Of a stretch of 64,000 nt of DNA, positions 49,673 to 61,478 are shown piece by piece. Position 1 is the stretch's first letter, and each line of letters opens with the position of its first letter. The translations under genes were made by a program, and so were the position numbers. Under the pieces are notes generated by a model. The model made no database searches. It had not been told where the DNA came from and worked only from the letters and a program-made list of their open reading frames with translations. The stretch covers positions 4,314,786 through 4,378,785 of the forward strand of contig NC_065424.1 of assembly GCF_024362695.1 (NCBI RefSeq), in the 5' to 3' direction. This DNA is from Pectinophora gossypiella (taxonomy: Eukaryota; Arthropoda; Insecta; Lepidoptera; Gelechiidae).

Positions 49673-52496
49673 TCTTTACATACTTCACCAAAATATAGCA
49701 GGTCTCATAAATAAGACTGACGAATTAAGTATTTGTTTGCAAGAATTGTCAGAAAAAAATATTAATGTAGAAATAATATGTATAAGTGAGCATTTCATAA
49801 ATAAAGAAAATGAGAAATTTCTCACCCTTCCTAACTATAAGTTGGCCGCATGCTATAGTAGAGAAATAAATAGAGGGGGATCATGCATTCTTGTCAAAAA
49901 TGGACATCAATGGAGAGAGATTCCTGAAATAAAAAACCTCTCAATAACAGGCACTTGTGAATGCTGTGCAATAGAATTAGTAAACTATGAGCTTATTGTT
50001 GCGTGTGTGTATAGAGTACCTAATACAAATAATATTAACGATTTTTTTGGAAGACTTGATAATGTATTGACTAAGATTAGCAGGTATCGCAATAAACATC
50101 TAATTGTTGCTGGTGATTTTAACATTAATAGACTTGACAGAACTAATGTATCTTTAGAATTTGAGTATCTTTTATTAAACCATAACCTTAGGCTTTCATT
50201 GAATCAACCTACTAGACTTGTGAGTAATACATGCATTGACAACATAGCACACAATTATAAAAGAAATCTTGAAACGGTAGTTTTCAACTTTGGATTGTCT
50301 GATCATACAGCCCAGGTCATCAAAATTCCGGTAAAAAAGATTTACAGAATAAAATATTGGAAGGTAAAAAGGCGTGATTTTGGTCAAGACAACATTGATA
50401 AATTTGGGAAATGCCTACAACAGCTATATTTCTCGAGTGTCTATGATACGGAAGATCCCAATAAAGCGTATCAAAATTTTATTGACGATTTTAAACTTAT
50501 GTACGATCTATGTTTTCCCTACAAATTAGTAACAATCAACGTTGATCATAAGAATAAATGGATATCACGCGGCATCAGGGCATGCAGTAAAAAGAAAAGA
50601 TATTTGTTGCATAAATATAGATGCAAACCAAGTAATATTAATAGAAACGTTTATAAAAAGTATTCAAAAACCCTTAAACATATAATTTCAAATACGAAAA
50701 AAACTCAAAACGTACATATAATTAAGACAGCTATTAATAAATTAAAGGCAACGTGGAAAATAATCAACAACACACTGCAAACAACACATATAGATAATAT
50801 TCCGCAAATTGTGCATGATAATAAAATTGTTACAGATCCTCATAAAATATCTAACATTTTTAATAACTATTTCATAGATAAAGTCATACCAAACCCAGTG
50901 CCAGAGACCACTGAAATTATAAATTCTAATGCCTCCTCGATGTTTTTGAAGCCTTGTGTACCAAAAGATATAGCTGACATTGTCAAATCTCTTAAAAATA
51001 CTCCTAGCGTAGGACATGATGAAATCTCATCAAAGGTTCTGAAATATGTTAGTGAGATTATAAGTTATCCTTTGAGTCATATATTGAATTTATGCATCAG
51101 CAAGGGTATTTACCCGGAGCTCCTAAAAATTTCAATTGTCAAACCTATTTATAAAAAAGATAATAAAGAGTTTATTAGCTCCTATAGACCCATTTCGCTT
51201 ATTTCAGTAATTTCAAAAATATTTGAAAAGTATATTTATAAGCAACTTAGTCAATATTTTGAGAAATTTAATTTATTATCTATCGAACAAAAAGGTTTTA
51301 GAGAAGGTAAAACGATTGCAATGGCAATTTATGACTTGCTGAAGAAGGTTATACCTAATGTAGACAGAAAAATACCTGTATGCTCAATTTTTTGTGATAT
51401 GACCCAAGCATTCGACTATGTAGATCATGGTTTGTTAATAAGAAAGCTTCATTTGTATGGCATACGAGGAAATGTGAACAGACTACTAGAATCATACTTG
51501 ACTAACAGGAAACAAATTACAGAAATAAATAGAATAGACCTACATACAAAATTTTTAAACACCTACAAATCTGAGACAAGAACTAATGTGTATGGAGTAC
51601 CGCAGGGTAGTGTGCTAGGTCCTTTATTATTTAACATATATATATATGATTTACCCAAATGCACGTCTCAGCACATGTCACTATTTGCTGATGATAGTAC
51701 TATCACTATTGACGCAAAAAATAAGAATAATTACAAATTTGATATAAATGACGCATTCAAATCTGTAGTAAAATGGCTTGATAATAATAACTTAAAAATT
51801 AATTTTGACAAAACTAAAATAACACATTTTCGACAGCGCATATCCCCACAAAATGTAGATATTAGTTATGATGGTAACACTATTGGTGTTGTGGAAAATG
51901 CGAAATATCTAGGCTTAATTATAGATTCAAGGCTTGACTGGAAATTACAGATAAATCAACTGTGTAAAAAACTTAGTTCCTCTTCGTATGCGCTTAACAA
52001 ACTCAGAGGAGTTCTTAATGTGGAAGCACTTCTTACTGCGTACCATGGCATTGTGGCATCATACCTCAGATATGGTATTATTTTTTGGGGTAATTCGACA
52101 CATGGAGATTTAGTATTTAAGAAACAAAAAAAGTGCGTGAGGTCAATGTTTGGAGTACCATCAGATCAAAGTTGTAAACCATATTTTAAGAAATATAATA
52201 TACTGACCTGTTCATCAATATACATATTAGAAATAGCAATGTTTGTGAAATCTAATCCTAGTTTGTTCCCCAAACTCTCAGAAAATGTAATGCGTAACCG
52301 ACGGGACAATGACCTGGTGAGTGTACCATACGCTAACACAGCGCTAATGAGAAAGAGTGTCATATGTATGGCACCAACTGTATATAATAAAATACCGAAA
52401 GAAATCAGAGCACTTCCTTTTAATTCATTTAAAATCGCATTAAAAAAGCTTTTGTTGGATAAATGTGTATACAATTTAAGAGAATTTATTTATTAA
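49635..52496 (+). CDS. CR1/Jockey-group LINE ORF2: endonuclease and reverse transcriptase
   Basis: The start ATG at 49635 (MKQGLRTYFF) lies inside the ORF1 3' end and gives 953 residues. The frame is open back to 49548, but the first codons there have no domain. The AP-like endonuclease covers about residues 10-240: NIAGLINKTDEL, SREINRGGSCILV, VAGDFNINRL near 158-167, a CIDNIAHN block, and GLSDHTAQV near 220. The reverse transcriptase follows: KPIYKKDNKEFISSYRPISL, FCDMTQAFDYVDH (motif A, near 585), YGVPQGSVLGPLLFNIY (motif B, near 653), SLFADDSTITI (motif C, near 682) and AKYLGLIIDSRLDWK. It nicks target DNA and primes cDNA from the nick. All catalytic blocks look intact. The protein ends 375 nt before the AATAAA. 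Confidence 0.95.
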   Translation: MKQGLRTYFFENNLYILHQNIAGLINKTDELSICLQELSEKNINVEIICISEHFINKENEKFLTLPNYKLAACYSREINRGGSCILVKNGHQWREIPEIKNLSITGTCECCAIELVNYELIVACVYRVPNTNNINDFFGRLDNVLTKISRYRNKHLIVAGDFNINRLDRTNVSLEFEYLLLNHNLRLSLNQPTRLVSNTCIDNIAHNYKRNLETVVFNFGLSDHTAQVIKIPVKKIYRIKYWKVKRRDFGQDNIDKFGKCLQQLYFSSVYDTEDPNKAYQNFIDDFKLMYDLCFPYKLVTINVDHKNKWISRGIRACSKKKRYLLHKYRCKPSNINRNVYKKYSKTLKHIISNTKKTQNVHIIKTAINKLKATWKIINNTLQTTHIDNIPQIVHDNKIVTDPHKISNIFNNYFIDKVIPNPVPETTEIINSNASSMFLKPCVPKDIADIVKSLKNTPSVGHDEISSKVLKYVSEIISYPLSHILNLCISKGIYPELLKISIVKPIYKKDNKEFISSYRPISLISVISKIFEKYIYKQLSQYFEKFNLLSIEQKGFREGKTIAMAIYDLLKKVIPNVDRKIPVCSIFCDMTQAFDYVDHGLLIRKLHLYGIRGNVNRLLESYLTNRKQITEINRIDLHTKFLNTYKSETRTNVYGVPQGSVLGPLLFNIYIYDLPKCTSQHMSLFADDSTITIDAKNKNNYKFDINDAFKSVVKWLDNNNLKINFDKTKITHFRQRISPQNVDISYDGNTIGVVENAKYLGLIIDSRLDWKLQINQLCKKLSSSSYALNKLRGVLNVEALLTAYHGIVASYLRYGIIFWGNSTHGDLVFKKQKKCVRSMFGVPSDQSCKPYFKKYNILTCSSIYILEIAMFVKSNPSLFPKLSENVMRNRRDNDLVSVPYANTALMRKSVICMAPTVYNKIPKEIRALPFNSFKIALKKLLLDKCVYNLREFIY

Positions 52497-52876
52497 TTAG
52501 TTTACTTCAATTTAAATTAGGACAATATCTATTTTTTTTTTTTTTTTAAATATTTTTCTACAAAGTAATATAATATAATATAAACATTTTTTTCTATTTT
52601 TTATTATAATTGACTTTGATGAAATGTATGATAATGACTTTTAATGTAATTGTTTTTGTATGAATTGTTTTTTTTTTTCTTTTTTGTCAAATTTTACTAG
52701 ATGACTTAAGTTATAGATTTAATTATAATTCTTAATAATATTAATTTATTGAATTGATGTGACATGATAATGCATGATATATAATTTTAATTTGTATACC
52801 TGAATTATAAGGTCGAATATGGCGGACATCCTAGCTATAAGATCAATTTGTACTTACCTATATTCTTACAAATAAA

Positions 52877-52920
52877 GCACTTTGAACTTTGAACTTTGAA
52901 CTTTGAACTTTGAACTTTGA
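52877..52920 (+). repeat. (TTTGAAC)n tail of the LINE
   Basis: Five to six 7-bp units after AATAAAGCAC. Microsatellite-type tails are usual for CR1-group LINEs and often go without a target duplication; none was found here. Confidence 0.93.
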
Positions 52921-53114
52921 ATAGCCTCTTATTTCACGCTATTTTTCAAATTTCGGAAGTATGCTTTGATTATAGAGCATTAAAAAGCAACAACAAATAA
53001 AAATTGAATGGATCTTGTTCAAATAGTTATTCTTTCTATTGTAGATAATTACTCAGGTGTACATTCATTATTGTACAATAGGTGTAACTAAACAGTTTGA
53101 GATATCGAAAGATT

Positions 53115-53384
53115 ATGAAACAAAGAACCTACCTTATTTTTTTCGTCGCCATTTTCGTCATACCTTTGCCTATGGGCGGGTCTAAAAATACTTTTATTAC
53201 AAAAGTTCGTGAGGCCAACGCTGGTACAGTAATTATTACCAAACCACTGGTTAGTTTCAAAGTTTCAAACGATCGCAATCAGCTGATCGCAATTGGCTTA
53301 GCCAAGAACAATTATGTCTCGGCGACTATTGTTCATACTTCCGTGCGCCAAAACGGAACACAAAATATCACATTCATTCGATAA
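53115..53384 (+). CDS. Small secreted protein, unrecognised family
   Basis: An 89-residue frame from ATG 53115 to TAA 53382-53384. The open frame extends six codons upstream but only from a TTG. Residues 1-22 (MKQRTYLIFFVAIFVIPLPM and on) are a clear signal peptide: basic start, hydrophobic core, then PMGGS near the likely cleavage site. The mature part of about 65 residues alternates hydrophobic and polar residues (TVIITKPLVSFKV, LIAIGLAKNNYVSATIVH) as in a small beta-sheet fold, has no cysteine, and carries two adjacent N-glycosylation sequons (NGT, NIT) near the end. A possible splice acceptor, TTCTTTCTATTGTAG, ends at 53045, so a 5' UTR exon may lie upstream. It does not overlap any repeat. 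Function is unknown; transcript support would settle it. Confidence 0.6.
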   Translation: MKQRTYLIFFVAIFVIPLPMGGSKNTFITKVREANAGTVIITKPLVSFKVSNDRNQLIAIGLAKNNYVSATIVHTSVRQNGTQNITFIR

Positions 53385-54464
53385 TTGGAATGTAAAAACT
53401 TTAATTACTTTTTTTTATAAATGGCTGTCGTACAGGCCTTGGTCTTGACATTCAAAGTTTGTTGTCGATTCGCAAAGCGCGGGTTTTTGTTTGCTTTATA
53501 TTTGTTTTTTTTTTTTTTAATATCATAATCGACAACCTGCAATCATAATGCTTGTCTAATCGATAACTTTGGTAACTCTAGTTCCTTTTTCTTTAGAAGC
53601 ACGAAGTAATGTTAAAACGTGATAAATATTCGTAGTTCAGGTTATCGCCCAGAGTATTTTGGAGAATTTAGAGGATTTTTTTATTTATGAATAGAATATT
53701 TTATTTATCTTAATTCTTAATGCGCAGGCAACATAACTTGCTGCAAGGTATTTCTGAGTCTTACTTTTTGTTTTTGTTTTGAGCCACGGTTCTTCAAAAG
53801 AGACTTAATGGCGAATACTTTGTGAGCGGAATAAAGAGATTGGTCATGGTAGAACTACAGATAATAAATAATACTGGTAATTGGTAGTTAATTAAAACAC
53901 ATGTACCTAAGCGTATATCGATGTCAATATAAATGTTTAAGTATCTAGAAATATTGTTCTTATTGCATCAATACATTAAGTATAAAAAAGAAAAAAATAA
54001 CTTGTTTCATGTTATACAAACGTAGCTTTTTCCAGAACTGTCTAACTAGCCATGCGTAAAAAATGTCCGACGTAAATACATATTATTTATTTAATAGGCC
54101 GCAATACAGGACATAAGATAAACTTATTGTACCCAATCATATCCTAGTCTGTAGGATATCAAATGGAATTAATTAATTCTTGAACACAAGGACATTAGTC
54201 ATACGGACTGATAAGCGGAGGTCCTCTTAATATCGGCTACTTGCATATCCTATTATTGGCTGAATGGAATGAGGTTCCTTGCCATAGATAAAATAATAAG
54301 TACCTAGTCACTGTGTTTTATGTCAAGTTCCGCTATGTTATTTAGTACTATGATAACATCGTCTTAAGTTGAAAATTATTTGTAATCTACGGCAAATTGT
54401 TTTACCGGCAGTTAAGCCAAATGGTGAACTATGTAATGTATTCATTTATTTATTGACTGTAGCG
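53385..54464. other. AT-rich stretch, nothing recognised
   Basis: No repeat family or exon could be supported; T-rich runs at about 53505. Confidence 0.5.
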
Positions 54465-54662
54465 GACCACTAGGGTCGATTAGCTCTTTCAAATATAATC
54501 CTCACCGATGACTCCCTGAGTCGAGGTTCGCGCCCAAGGCACCCTCAGGCCTATTGTCTTAAATTTTATACCGAGTGCGAGCCCTCAGCGCTCCCCGTTT
54601 GACCCTGCGAATAGTTAATGTCAATATGCGGCAAAACTACAGTAAGTCACGTCAATAAAAGG
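54465..54662 (+). mobile_element. SINE-6, longer old copy
   Basis: GAGGTTCGCGCCCAAGGCAC (box B-like), GAGCCCTCAGCGCTCCCCGT and GTAAGTCACGTCAATAAAA. The head is more complete than in the truncated copies. Confidence 0.65.
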
Positions 54663-54694
54663 TGATCTGTGAGAATAAGCTGCTTTATATTCTT

Positions 54695-54800
54695 AATTCC
54701 AACCCGCAGTAGAGCAGTGTGGTAGAGTCCATGCCCGTCCAGTTGATTGAGGGGATGCCTGTGTAGTGGGACGTATATACCTATCTATAAGCTGTTTATT
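54695..54800 (+). mobile_element. SINE-2 tail, diverged
   Basis: AACCCGCAGTAGAGCAGTGT, CAGTTGATTGAGGGGATGCC and GTGGGACGTATATACC. Confidence 0.65.
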
Positions 54801-56555
54801 TATGTTATACTCCTAATTGATTTGATTAGGTTTCTATGGAAGAAATTCTACCTTCATTTTAAGATTATAGCAGTTAAGATAGTAGCTATGTGCAGTCCTT
54901 TTATTTTGTAATGTAACCATGGTCTGTCTACCCGGAAGACTAGTAGGCTATCATCTTGCAGTTCATCGTGTCTAACTTCATATTTTAATAGCTTTATTAC
55001 CACATAAATCCAGATAAAAGCTCTCAGTAGGTAATCCTAGTTATTGTTTTAGTATCTTGAGTCACATTTTTAAAACCTGGCTCTACCTAATCCCATAATT
55101 CAATTTTCTAATCTAGCAACCCCATCGTAATAAGATGGCGGACGTTATAATTTGACAAGTGACATTTAAGCACCGGAACTCTGTGTGTAAACTTATTCTT
55201 ATTACAGTTCTTATTATATTTGCATAACCACTTTCTATTGTTTACTGTTAAGTGACTATTGTTTTGTATTATTATGTTAGAACAGGCATACAATGTCTTA
55301 GAAAGAGGTTGTATTTGTTTGAGGAAAGTTGAAATAAATCTAAACAAAATTCAAAGGGATTGTGCCCTTTCCTTTCTGTGGTTGATAGGTACCTATCTAT
55401 TGATCTGACTGATGATCTGTCACCTCTACGTGTCGTTATATCCACAGATAATAAAAACAAGCGAGATATGCCCTTAGCACTAAACCTACACCAGTCCGCA
55501 TGTCGCCTGTTAACTCACGTCGAAGTGGGAAGCGGCCGCACCAAGACATTTCGGATCGCTACATCGATTTGCTCGCTGTTCATGGCAAAGCAGTACAAGC
55601 GCTAGCTGTACTTGCGCGATACAAAAGAAGCAATGATATGGAAAGTAGTAATACGATCGTTGACTAACACCGGCTATGCTCTCGTGGCATCTCTCTATAG
55701 TAAGAACTCTGTGGTCATATCCATTTTAGGACCATGTCAAAGGCGGTTGCAAGTTGTCTTCATATTTGAGGCTCTGTTCATTTCCTGAAGTATTAAAAAC
55801 TAGACGTGAAGTGAGTTTATATGCGTATGTAAGTACCTACTTACAAATTTTAATATTAGTATTTTTTCTGTACACGCCCTAACAAAGAAGCTTTCTTTCG
55901 AGATAAACCCGTCAAAATGTCACTCATAGTACTCGTGGATTGACTGAGCGAACAAAGATCACTACAGTGCCGATAGAGACACAATAGTATCTGCATACGA
56001 ATGTAAATTGCAAGTCATTCGTTGTCATTGAATTGGTAGAATGTTTATTGTTGATCGGAATGATCGGCAGTAAGTGCTATGCACTGTTACGTATTAAAGA
56101 GTTATACAATATTGCCCAAAAGCAGAAAAAAATATGAAAAATAATGTATTATTTTATGGTTGTGTTATAGCTTAGAGCGATTTCTTTGCAACAATAACCG
56201 TTCTGCAATTTAAAAATGTGCTTATTTTTAAGGGAAATTGATGATGTTATCTACCAATGTTTATTGTGTATTTTGATGTTATTTAGCTCTTAATGTTTAC
56301 GTATATTTAAAAAAAAGCAATGTTCCTAACTTTTTTCTTGAATGGTTTCGCCTTGTTCCTAACTTTGCAGACACTAATACGTCTCTCACGAGTTTATGCA
56401 ACTCACATTCTCTTTTCAAAATTAGGTATTAAAAAGCTTTTTCCATTTTTAAAACTGCTTTCCATTACCAAATTCAATATTGTTCTTAAGTCAACTATAA
56501 TAGAGTCTTGTATATCTCCGGCGTTTACTGAAAACAACGTAACCATTTTTTGAAA
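54801..56555. other. Long stretch without recognised gene
   Basis: A frame of 81 codons at 55360 and one of 77 at 56320 show no motif. 55490-55610 is GC-richer and holds a NotI-type GCGGCCGC. No repeat matches. Confidence 0.45.
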
Positions 56556-56818
56556 ACTCGCATGATCGGATTTGATTTTTGTTTAAACAACCTCGCAATA
56601 AACACGCTAGTTTCAATCCAGGTAAAAAAATGTGGTCTCAAGTTTAAAATTATTTTTATTTTTATAGCGCTCATGCGTGTTTAGCGAAATTCTCAAAAGA
56701 TAAAATTACTTAAAACGATTTTTTTTCTGATGATTTGGATGAGTCTTGAACCCGCCAGCTCTTGTCAAGCCGGAACGAGCGTGTTAACCATTACATCACT
56801 GGGTCCTCCATCTGTCCA
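56556..56818 (-). mobile_element. SINE-7 candidate
   Basis: On the minus strand a tRNA-like head lies at 56748-56815 (box A GTGATGTAATGG, box B GCGGGTTCAAGAC). It is followed by an AT-rich body with CTAGCGTGTTTATTGCGAGG, related to 20855-21020. Confidence 0.5.
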
Positions 56819-58549
56819 TGCGATTTTTTTCTTTTTTTTTCTCTTTGATGGCCCTGTTTGTGGATCAGACCTGTCACATTGACATGATCTTGAGGACAGT
56901 CTCGAAGCTGAGATTAGTTTATTAATACCACAATAAGTTTTACCCGGTATGAAATTTATTGAATAAAATCGAGGTTTTGTTGAAGAAAATCGCAAACCAA
57001 TGAGTGCGATTTTACAGAAAGGCGCTTTTTCCATAGCGACGATATTATTAAGGCCGAGTGCCACCCACTGTCCAAACCTCAAGTGTAGACCAGAGTGTTG
57101 ACTGGAACGGAGTTCCTTTCATTGTTTACAGTTCAGCATTGTCCTCGGGTCATTGTCTGTGCTTGTGGTTTTTGCCTGGAATTCCAACATTTACATACAA
57201 ACGAATATTCTCAGGGCTCGTAATGAATTATGTAAGCTGTTGGACGGACGGTGATAGACAGGGCTGCAGATTAGGGCTGGTTCTGTTGAGAATTTAATAA
57301 ACTATCTTAAAAATAAAACTGTAAATAAGGTGTTTAATACGTCTCACTTCTGACCAACCAGACCAACCAACCGAAGCCTAGTCCTGGCCCAGTTGTAAAT
57401 TATATCAGCTTCGCTTCTTCTGGAGCTAGATAAATGAAAAGGCGTAGAATATTTTCAGCTCCTTATTATCCTAGGCATGTTGTGACAGTTGCGGAAAAAA
57501 ACTATTTAAAGTAATTGTCCTCTTCAATTTCATGAACTACCTATGTAGGTACGTAGATAGCGATAGTGTGATAATTTGTCACAATATAGTGTTTTCTCTT
57601 TTATTATATATAGGTTTCCCTATGCTGGCTACAACAGTTGCCACCATTAAGTCAGAACTTATAGTATCTGTGAACTCCCATATGAATAACGTGAATTATG
57701 TGTGTAAATATTAGGAGGTTATAATTTGAATACCCTACTATATGAAGCAACAACGTACTCCCCACTTTAGCTGGCGCCGGCGCAACTCTTACTCATGATT
57801 AGGAATGTGATAAGTTATCGGCATGTATCTATTTTCGCCTTTCCCAATCCAATGCACCATGTGACCTCAAGTCCATAACATGGTCAACTGACTCGTTGGA
57901 CATATCCGGAACGATATACGTGATGCTAAAGATGGAGGCAGATTGATAAGAAAGCCTTTGTTTCTCGTAAATAAGTTTAAAAGGATAAAATTTATCAACC
58001 CGACTAAAGTTGAAAAAATAAACATTAAATTTCCAATTTTCTCAACGCATAGATTTGACATTAATATAAATAAAAAAGTCATGGGTTTAGAAATTATTAT
58101 AAATTTTACCTAAAATATATTCAACATTCTGCAATATGACAACCCTAAGCTACTTATTTTATAACAATTTCATTGATACGCTATCTCTTGACACATACTT
58201 ATTAGGGACAATTAATTGTCATTCAATCAAACAATTTGAGGTCTAAATTAGAAATAAATTAAATTAAACGGGGACATTGACGCGGTGAAATGTTTAGTCT
58301 TAGCAAAATTTTGCAATACTAAGGTTTTCATATTCCGTTGTCGTTAAAAATTAACAAAAAATCGGTTCGCTTGACTGAAGATAAAGAAAAAGAATAATTT
58401 TCTTAATTCAATTATTTCGCATAAAAAACATTCAGCAAAGAATTTCAAAATACTTAATTCAATCCGTGAAAATCTTATAAAAGTTTTAAAAAAGGAATCG
58501 ATAGAATAACGAATTTTCCCACCAACGGATTGCGAAACAAACCGGTGCG
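56819..58549. other. Long stretch without recognised gene
   Basis: No repeat match. Frames of 79 (57058) and 60 (57532) codons lack motifs. Confidence 0.45.
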
Positions 58550-58665
58550 GTTTCTGGAGCAAGGTCGCGGCAAGATGGCCGTCAAGCAACATGGCAGCGA
58601 ATGTCAGACGCTTTCGCGCCAAAACCGCTGGCAGACAATGCGGGCGCTCACTTCCTGCAACCACA
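58550..58665. promoter_or_regulatory. CpG-rich segment with E2F-like palindrome
   Basis: TTTCGCGCCAAAA at 58612-58624 fits the E2F/DP site TTTSSCGC on both strands. Nearby are CAAGATGGCCG and AACATGGCAGCG, which contain Pho/YY1-type ATGGC cores. It is isolated GC-rich DNA in AT-rich flanks. Promoter role is inferred. Confidence 0.4.
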
Positions 58666-59893
58666 GATTAAATAATATGTAGGTACTGTAGTTCCACTCG
58701 CCTTTTTTGGTAATTGTTTTCAGCCACGACACGTAACGTTGAAAATAGGCAATTCCGGTCTGTAGAGGTTAGAATTGTAAAGCAATATTAATCGGTGTAA
58801 AATATTATAGCAAATTCTTGTCATGCTACGTAGACTCACTCGTATTTAAAACATTTAAACTAAAACAGTGTCTTATACTTACTTAGCTGACGTATACCGA
58901 CCACTTATTTATTTAAATTCTTTTCTGTTAGCCTTAATATACATGTCGTAATACTTTGCAAAATTATCATACATGGCAACATTGGCAGTTCATCTTCTAA
59001 ATACCTAGGTGTTGAAATGAAAATAACCATTGGAAACAAAAACCTAAAACTAATTAACACCTTCGCTTTGTTATGACCTTTGTTTTTTATTCTTAATTCG
59101 AGCTAATGACTGACAATCAGACAGCCAGTTTGAAATAAAAGTAAGAGTTTGTTTTTGTTTGGTATTTTCTCATAGGTTTTGTAACACGACAAGGTCGGCC
59201 GATCGCCGGACGTACAAAATTGCGGCCGTGCGAAAAAAGCAAAGAGTACAATATTTACTATGCAACAACCAACATGCATTAGGTTATGAAACGTTTTAAA
59301 ATTGATACACTCTGCCGCCAAATCGATTTTAGCTAAGTAGGTATGTATTAACCTTTACTTTTGATAAATTTTAAGTAATCGATGTTCATTTTATGCTAAA
59401 TTCTTGTTAGAAGTTCAAGAGTCAAGAACGTAGATACTGTTACTAAGTGTGTGTGGATGCTGTCGGATGTCATTTTCGAATACTTAGTAAGGTTCGTTTA
59501 CACAATGCGAGTAACTTGTTCTTGCGCGTTTACCTGATATTTCAAAATTTCCTGTAAGAAACATTTATAAACGTTTTGCACACAATTACCTATTTATAAT
59601 TATGATAATTGTATAGTCCATTTATAACTCTTTATTACCTTCATTAATATTCCGTAAGAATTCATTCAACGATCAATTAAATGTTAAGTAAGTACGTAAG
59701 TACAATAATTAAAGAACCTTACTAAAACGATCTTGACATCTCTATCACTATACTAAACACATGTCATGACAAAATAATACAGTCTATATTATCATAACAA
59801 AAATAACAACCCTAAGGTTGCTTGGAAGAGATTGCTACTTAGCAATAAGGCCTTCTATTGTACTTCATGAAAAACACGACTTTCTTAATAGAC
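58666..59893. other. AT-rich stretch, nothing recognised
   Basis: A short CG-rich block at 59190-59235 (GGTCGGCCGATCGCCGG) is unassigned; no gene supported. Confidence 0.45.
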
Positions 59894-60192
59894 AATGATC
59901 ATCATCATCAGCCCATTTAACGTCCCCACTGCTGGGGCACGGGCCTTCCCTATGGATGGATAGGGAGATCGGGCCTTAAACCATCACGCGGGCCCAGTGC
60001 GGATTGATGGTTATTAACGACTGCTAATGCAGCCGGGACCAACGGCTTAACGTGCCTTCCGAAGCACGGAGGAGCTCGAGATGAAAACTTTTTTTTTTGT
60101 GGTCACCCATCCTATGACCGGCCTTTGCGAAAGTTGCTTTACTTCAACAATCGCAGGAAGAGCGCGTTAACCGCAGCTCCACCGAGCTCCTC
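59894..60192 (-). mobile_element. SINE-3 copy
   Basis: ATCATCATCATCAGCCCATT at the left; complements of GGATGGGTGACC and GAAGT-AAGCAAC inside; GAGCTCCTC at the right. Nearly full length. Confidence 0.88.
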
Positions 60193-60300
60193 AATTTATT
60201 TATTTATTTATAAAGTACAACCACATCACATATATTAAAACATAATTATTACATTTATAAGGTTACGGTATTGTGACTAATATATATGACAATTACGGCG
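60193..60300 (-). mobile_element. LINE 3' end with (TTTA)n tail
   Basis: AATTTATTTATTTATTTATA and AAGTACAACCACATCACATA abut the SINE-3 head. Confidence 0.45.
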
Positions 60301-61478
60301 TACATAACTTATACAATTAAGGGTACTTAAGTATTTAAAAATAAAGTAAAATTAAAATTACACATCAAACTTAAAAATTAGAAATTAGAAAGATATAAGT
60401 ATATGTAAAAAAAAAAAATATAAGTAAGTAATTAATATCTGTGTTTTTTCAATAAATTACTTATTAAATATCACTTTTTTCCACTAGTAAACACTTGTCC
60501 GAAATCACAATTTTATAAGGAATGTATGAGTATAAATTTTAACTTAAACAGTTCAGTTAAAACCACCGTAATTATTTTTTAAAGTGGAGCAAATAAAAAC
60601 ACTGTTTACTCGGCGATTGTTAAATGTATCTCTGTATGTATGTAAATTACACACACAAACAAATTCACTGTCTTATTAAATGTTTTTCTAAAATCGAGGA
60701 AGAGAATTTTCGCGCTCCTAAAATTGTAAAAATCTAAACGAACTAGCTAAACTGCTAAACATTCAAGCTACTTGCTCCAGTTACTTGCCGTGTTTAAAGT
60801 CCATTTACCACTAGTATTTTAGCTGCTACATTATATTAGATCACTGTATTGTGCAACGTTCAGAAACAATAAGCTCGCTTCGGCTCTCGCTTCAAGTCGT
60901 GATATGGCGGAGGTTTTGGACGAAAGTCGAGGCGTGGCTGTAGTAAAAATAATACAGTAGGTACAGTCTATAAAAGCCTTAATTGCACGCTCAAGAACAA
61001 ATAACGCACACCTGTACACACATTTATTTGCTTAGTAGACTTAAAAAAAGGTAAACAACCTGTCAGGCAAATTAATCACAGCTTATTTAATTTTTACGTA
61101 AACTCACTTAACTATCAACAAACGACATAACATGTTATGTATATTCAATTTTCAATAGATATAAGTTGTAATAAGTACATATCCAAAATAGTTTATCTTT
61201 TGTGCATCTACTAAAGAAAATATACTTTTGACCGACGTCGGTGATCCGAACAAGGTATGCGGCATACAGATAATAAATAGTGCTTGTATGTATTGAATCT
61301 ACTGTTATCTTTACACTATGGCGTGGCGTAACAATTCGAATTTGGAACGGGGCTGTTACTGAGGTATTATCACGTAATCGTGTTAGACAAATTATAAGGC
61401 TTTTTTGATTTAAAAAATATAATTAAATGATACGTTATTAAACTAATACCAATTAATACTATTTATCGGTGTGTCACG
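60301..61478. other. AT-rich stretch, nothing recognised
   Basis: No repeat match or supported exon in 1.2 kb. Confidence 0.5.

Larger units (their letters stand above)
47999..52920 (+). mobile_element. Two-ORF non-LTR retrotransposon, apparently intact
   Basis: The ORFs are followed by a T-rich 3' UTR, AATAAA at 52871-52876 and a heptamer tail. Total length from ORF1 to the tail end is 4.9 kb, plus a 5' UTR of uncertain length. Both frames are uninterrupted, so it is young and could be an active source copy. It is AT-rich in codon choice, like its host flanks. No other copy of this particular family was seen in the window. Confidence 0.9.
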
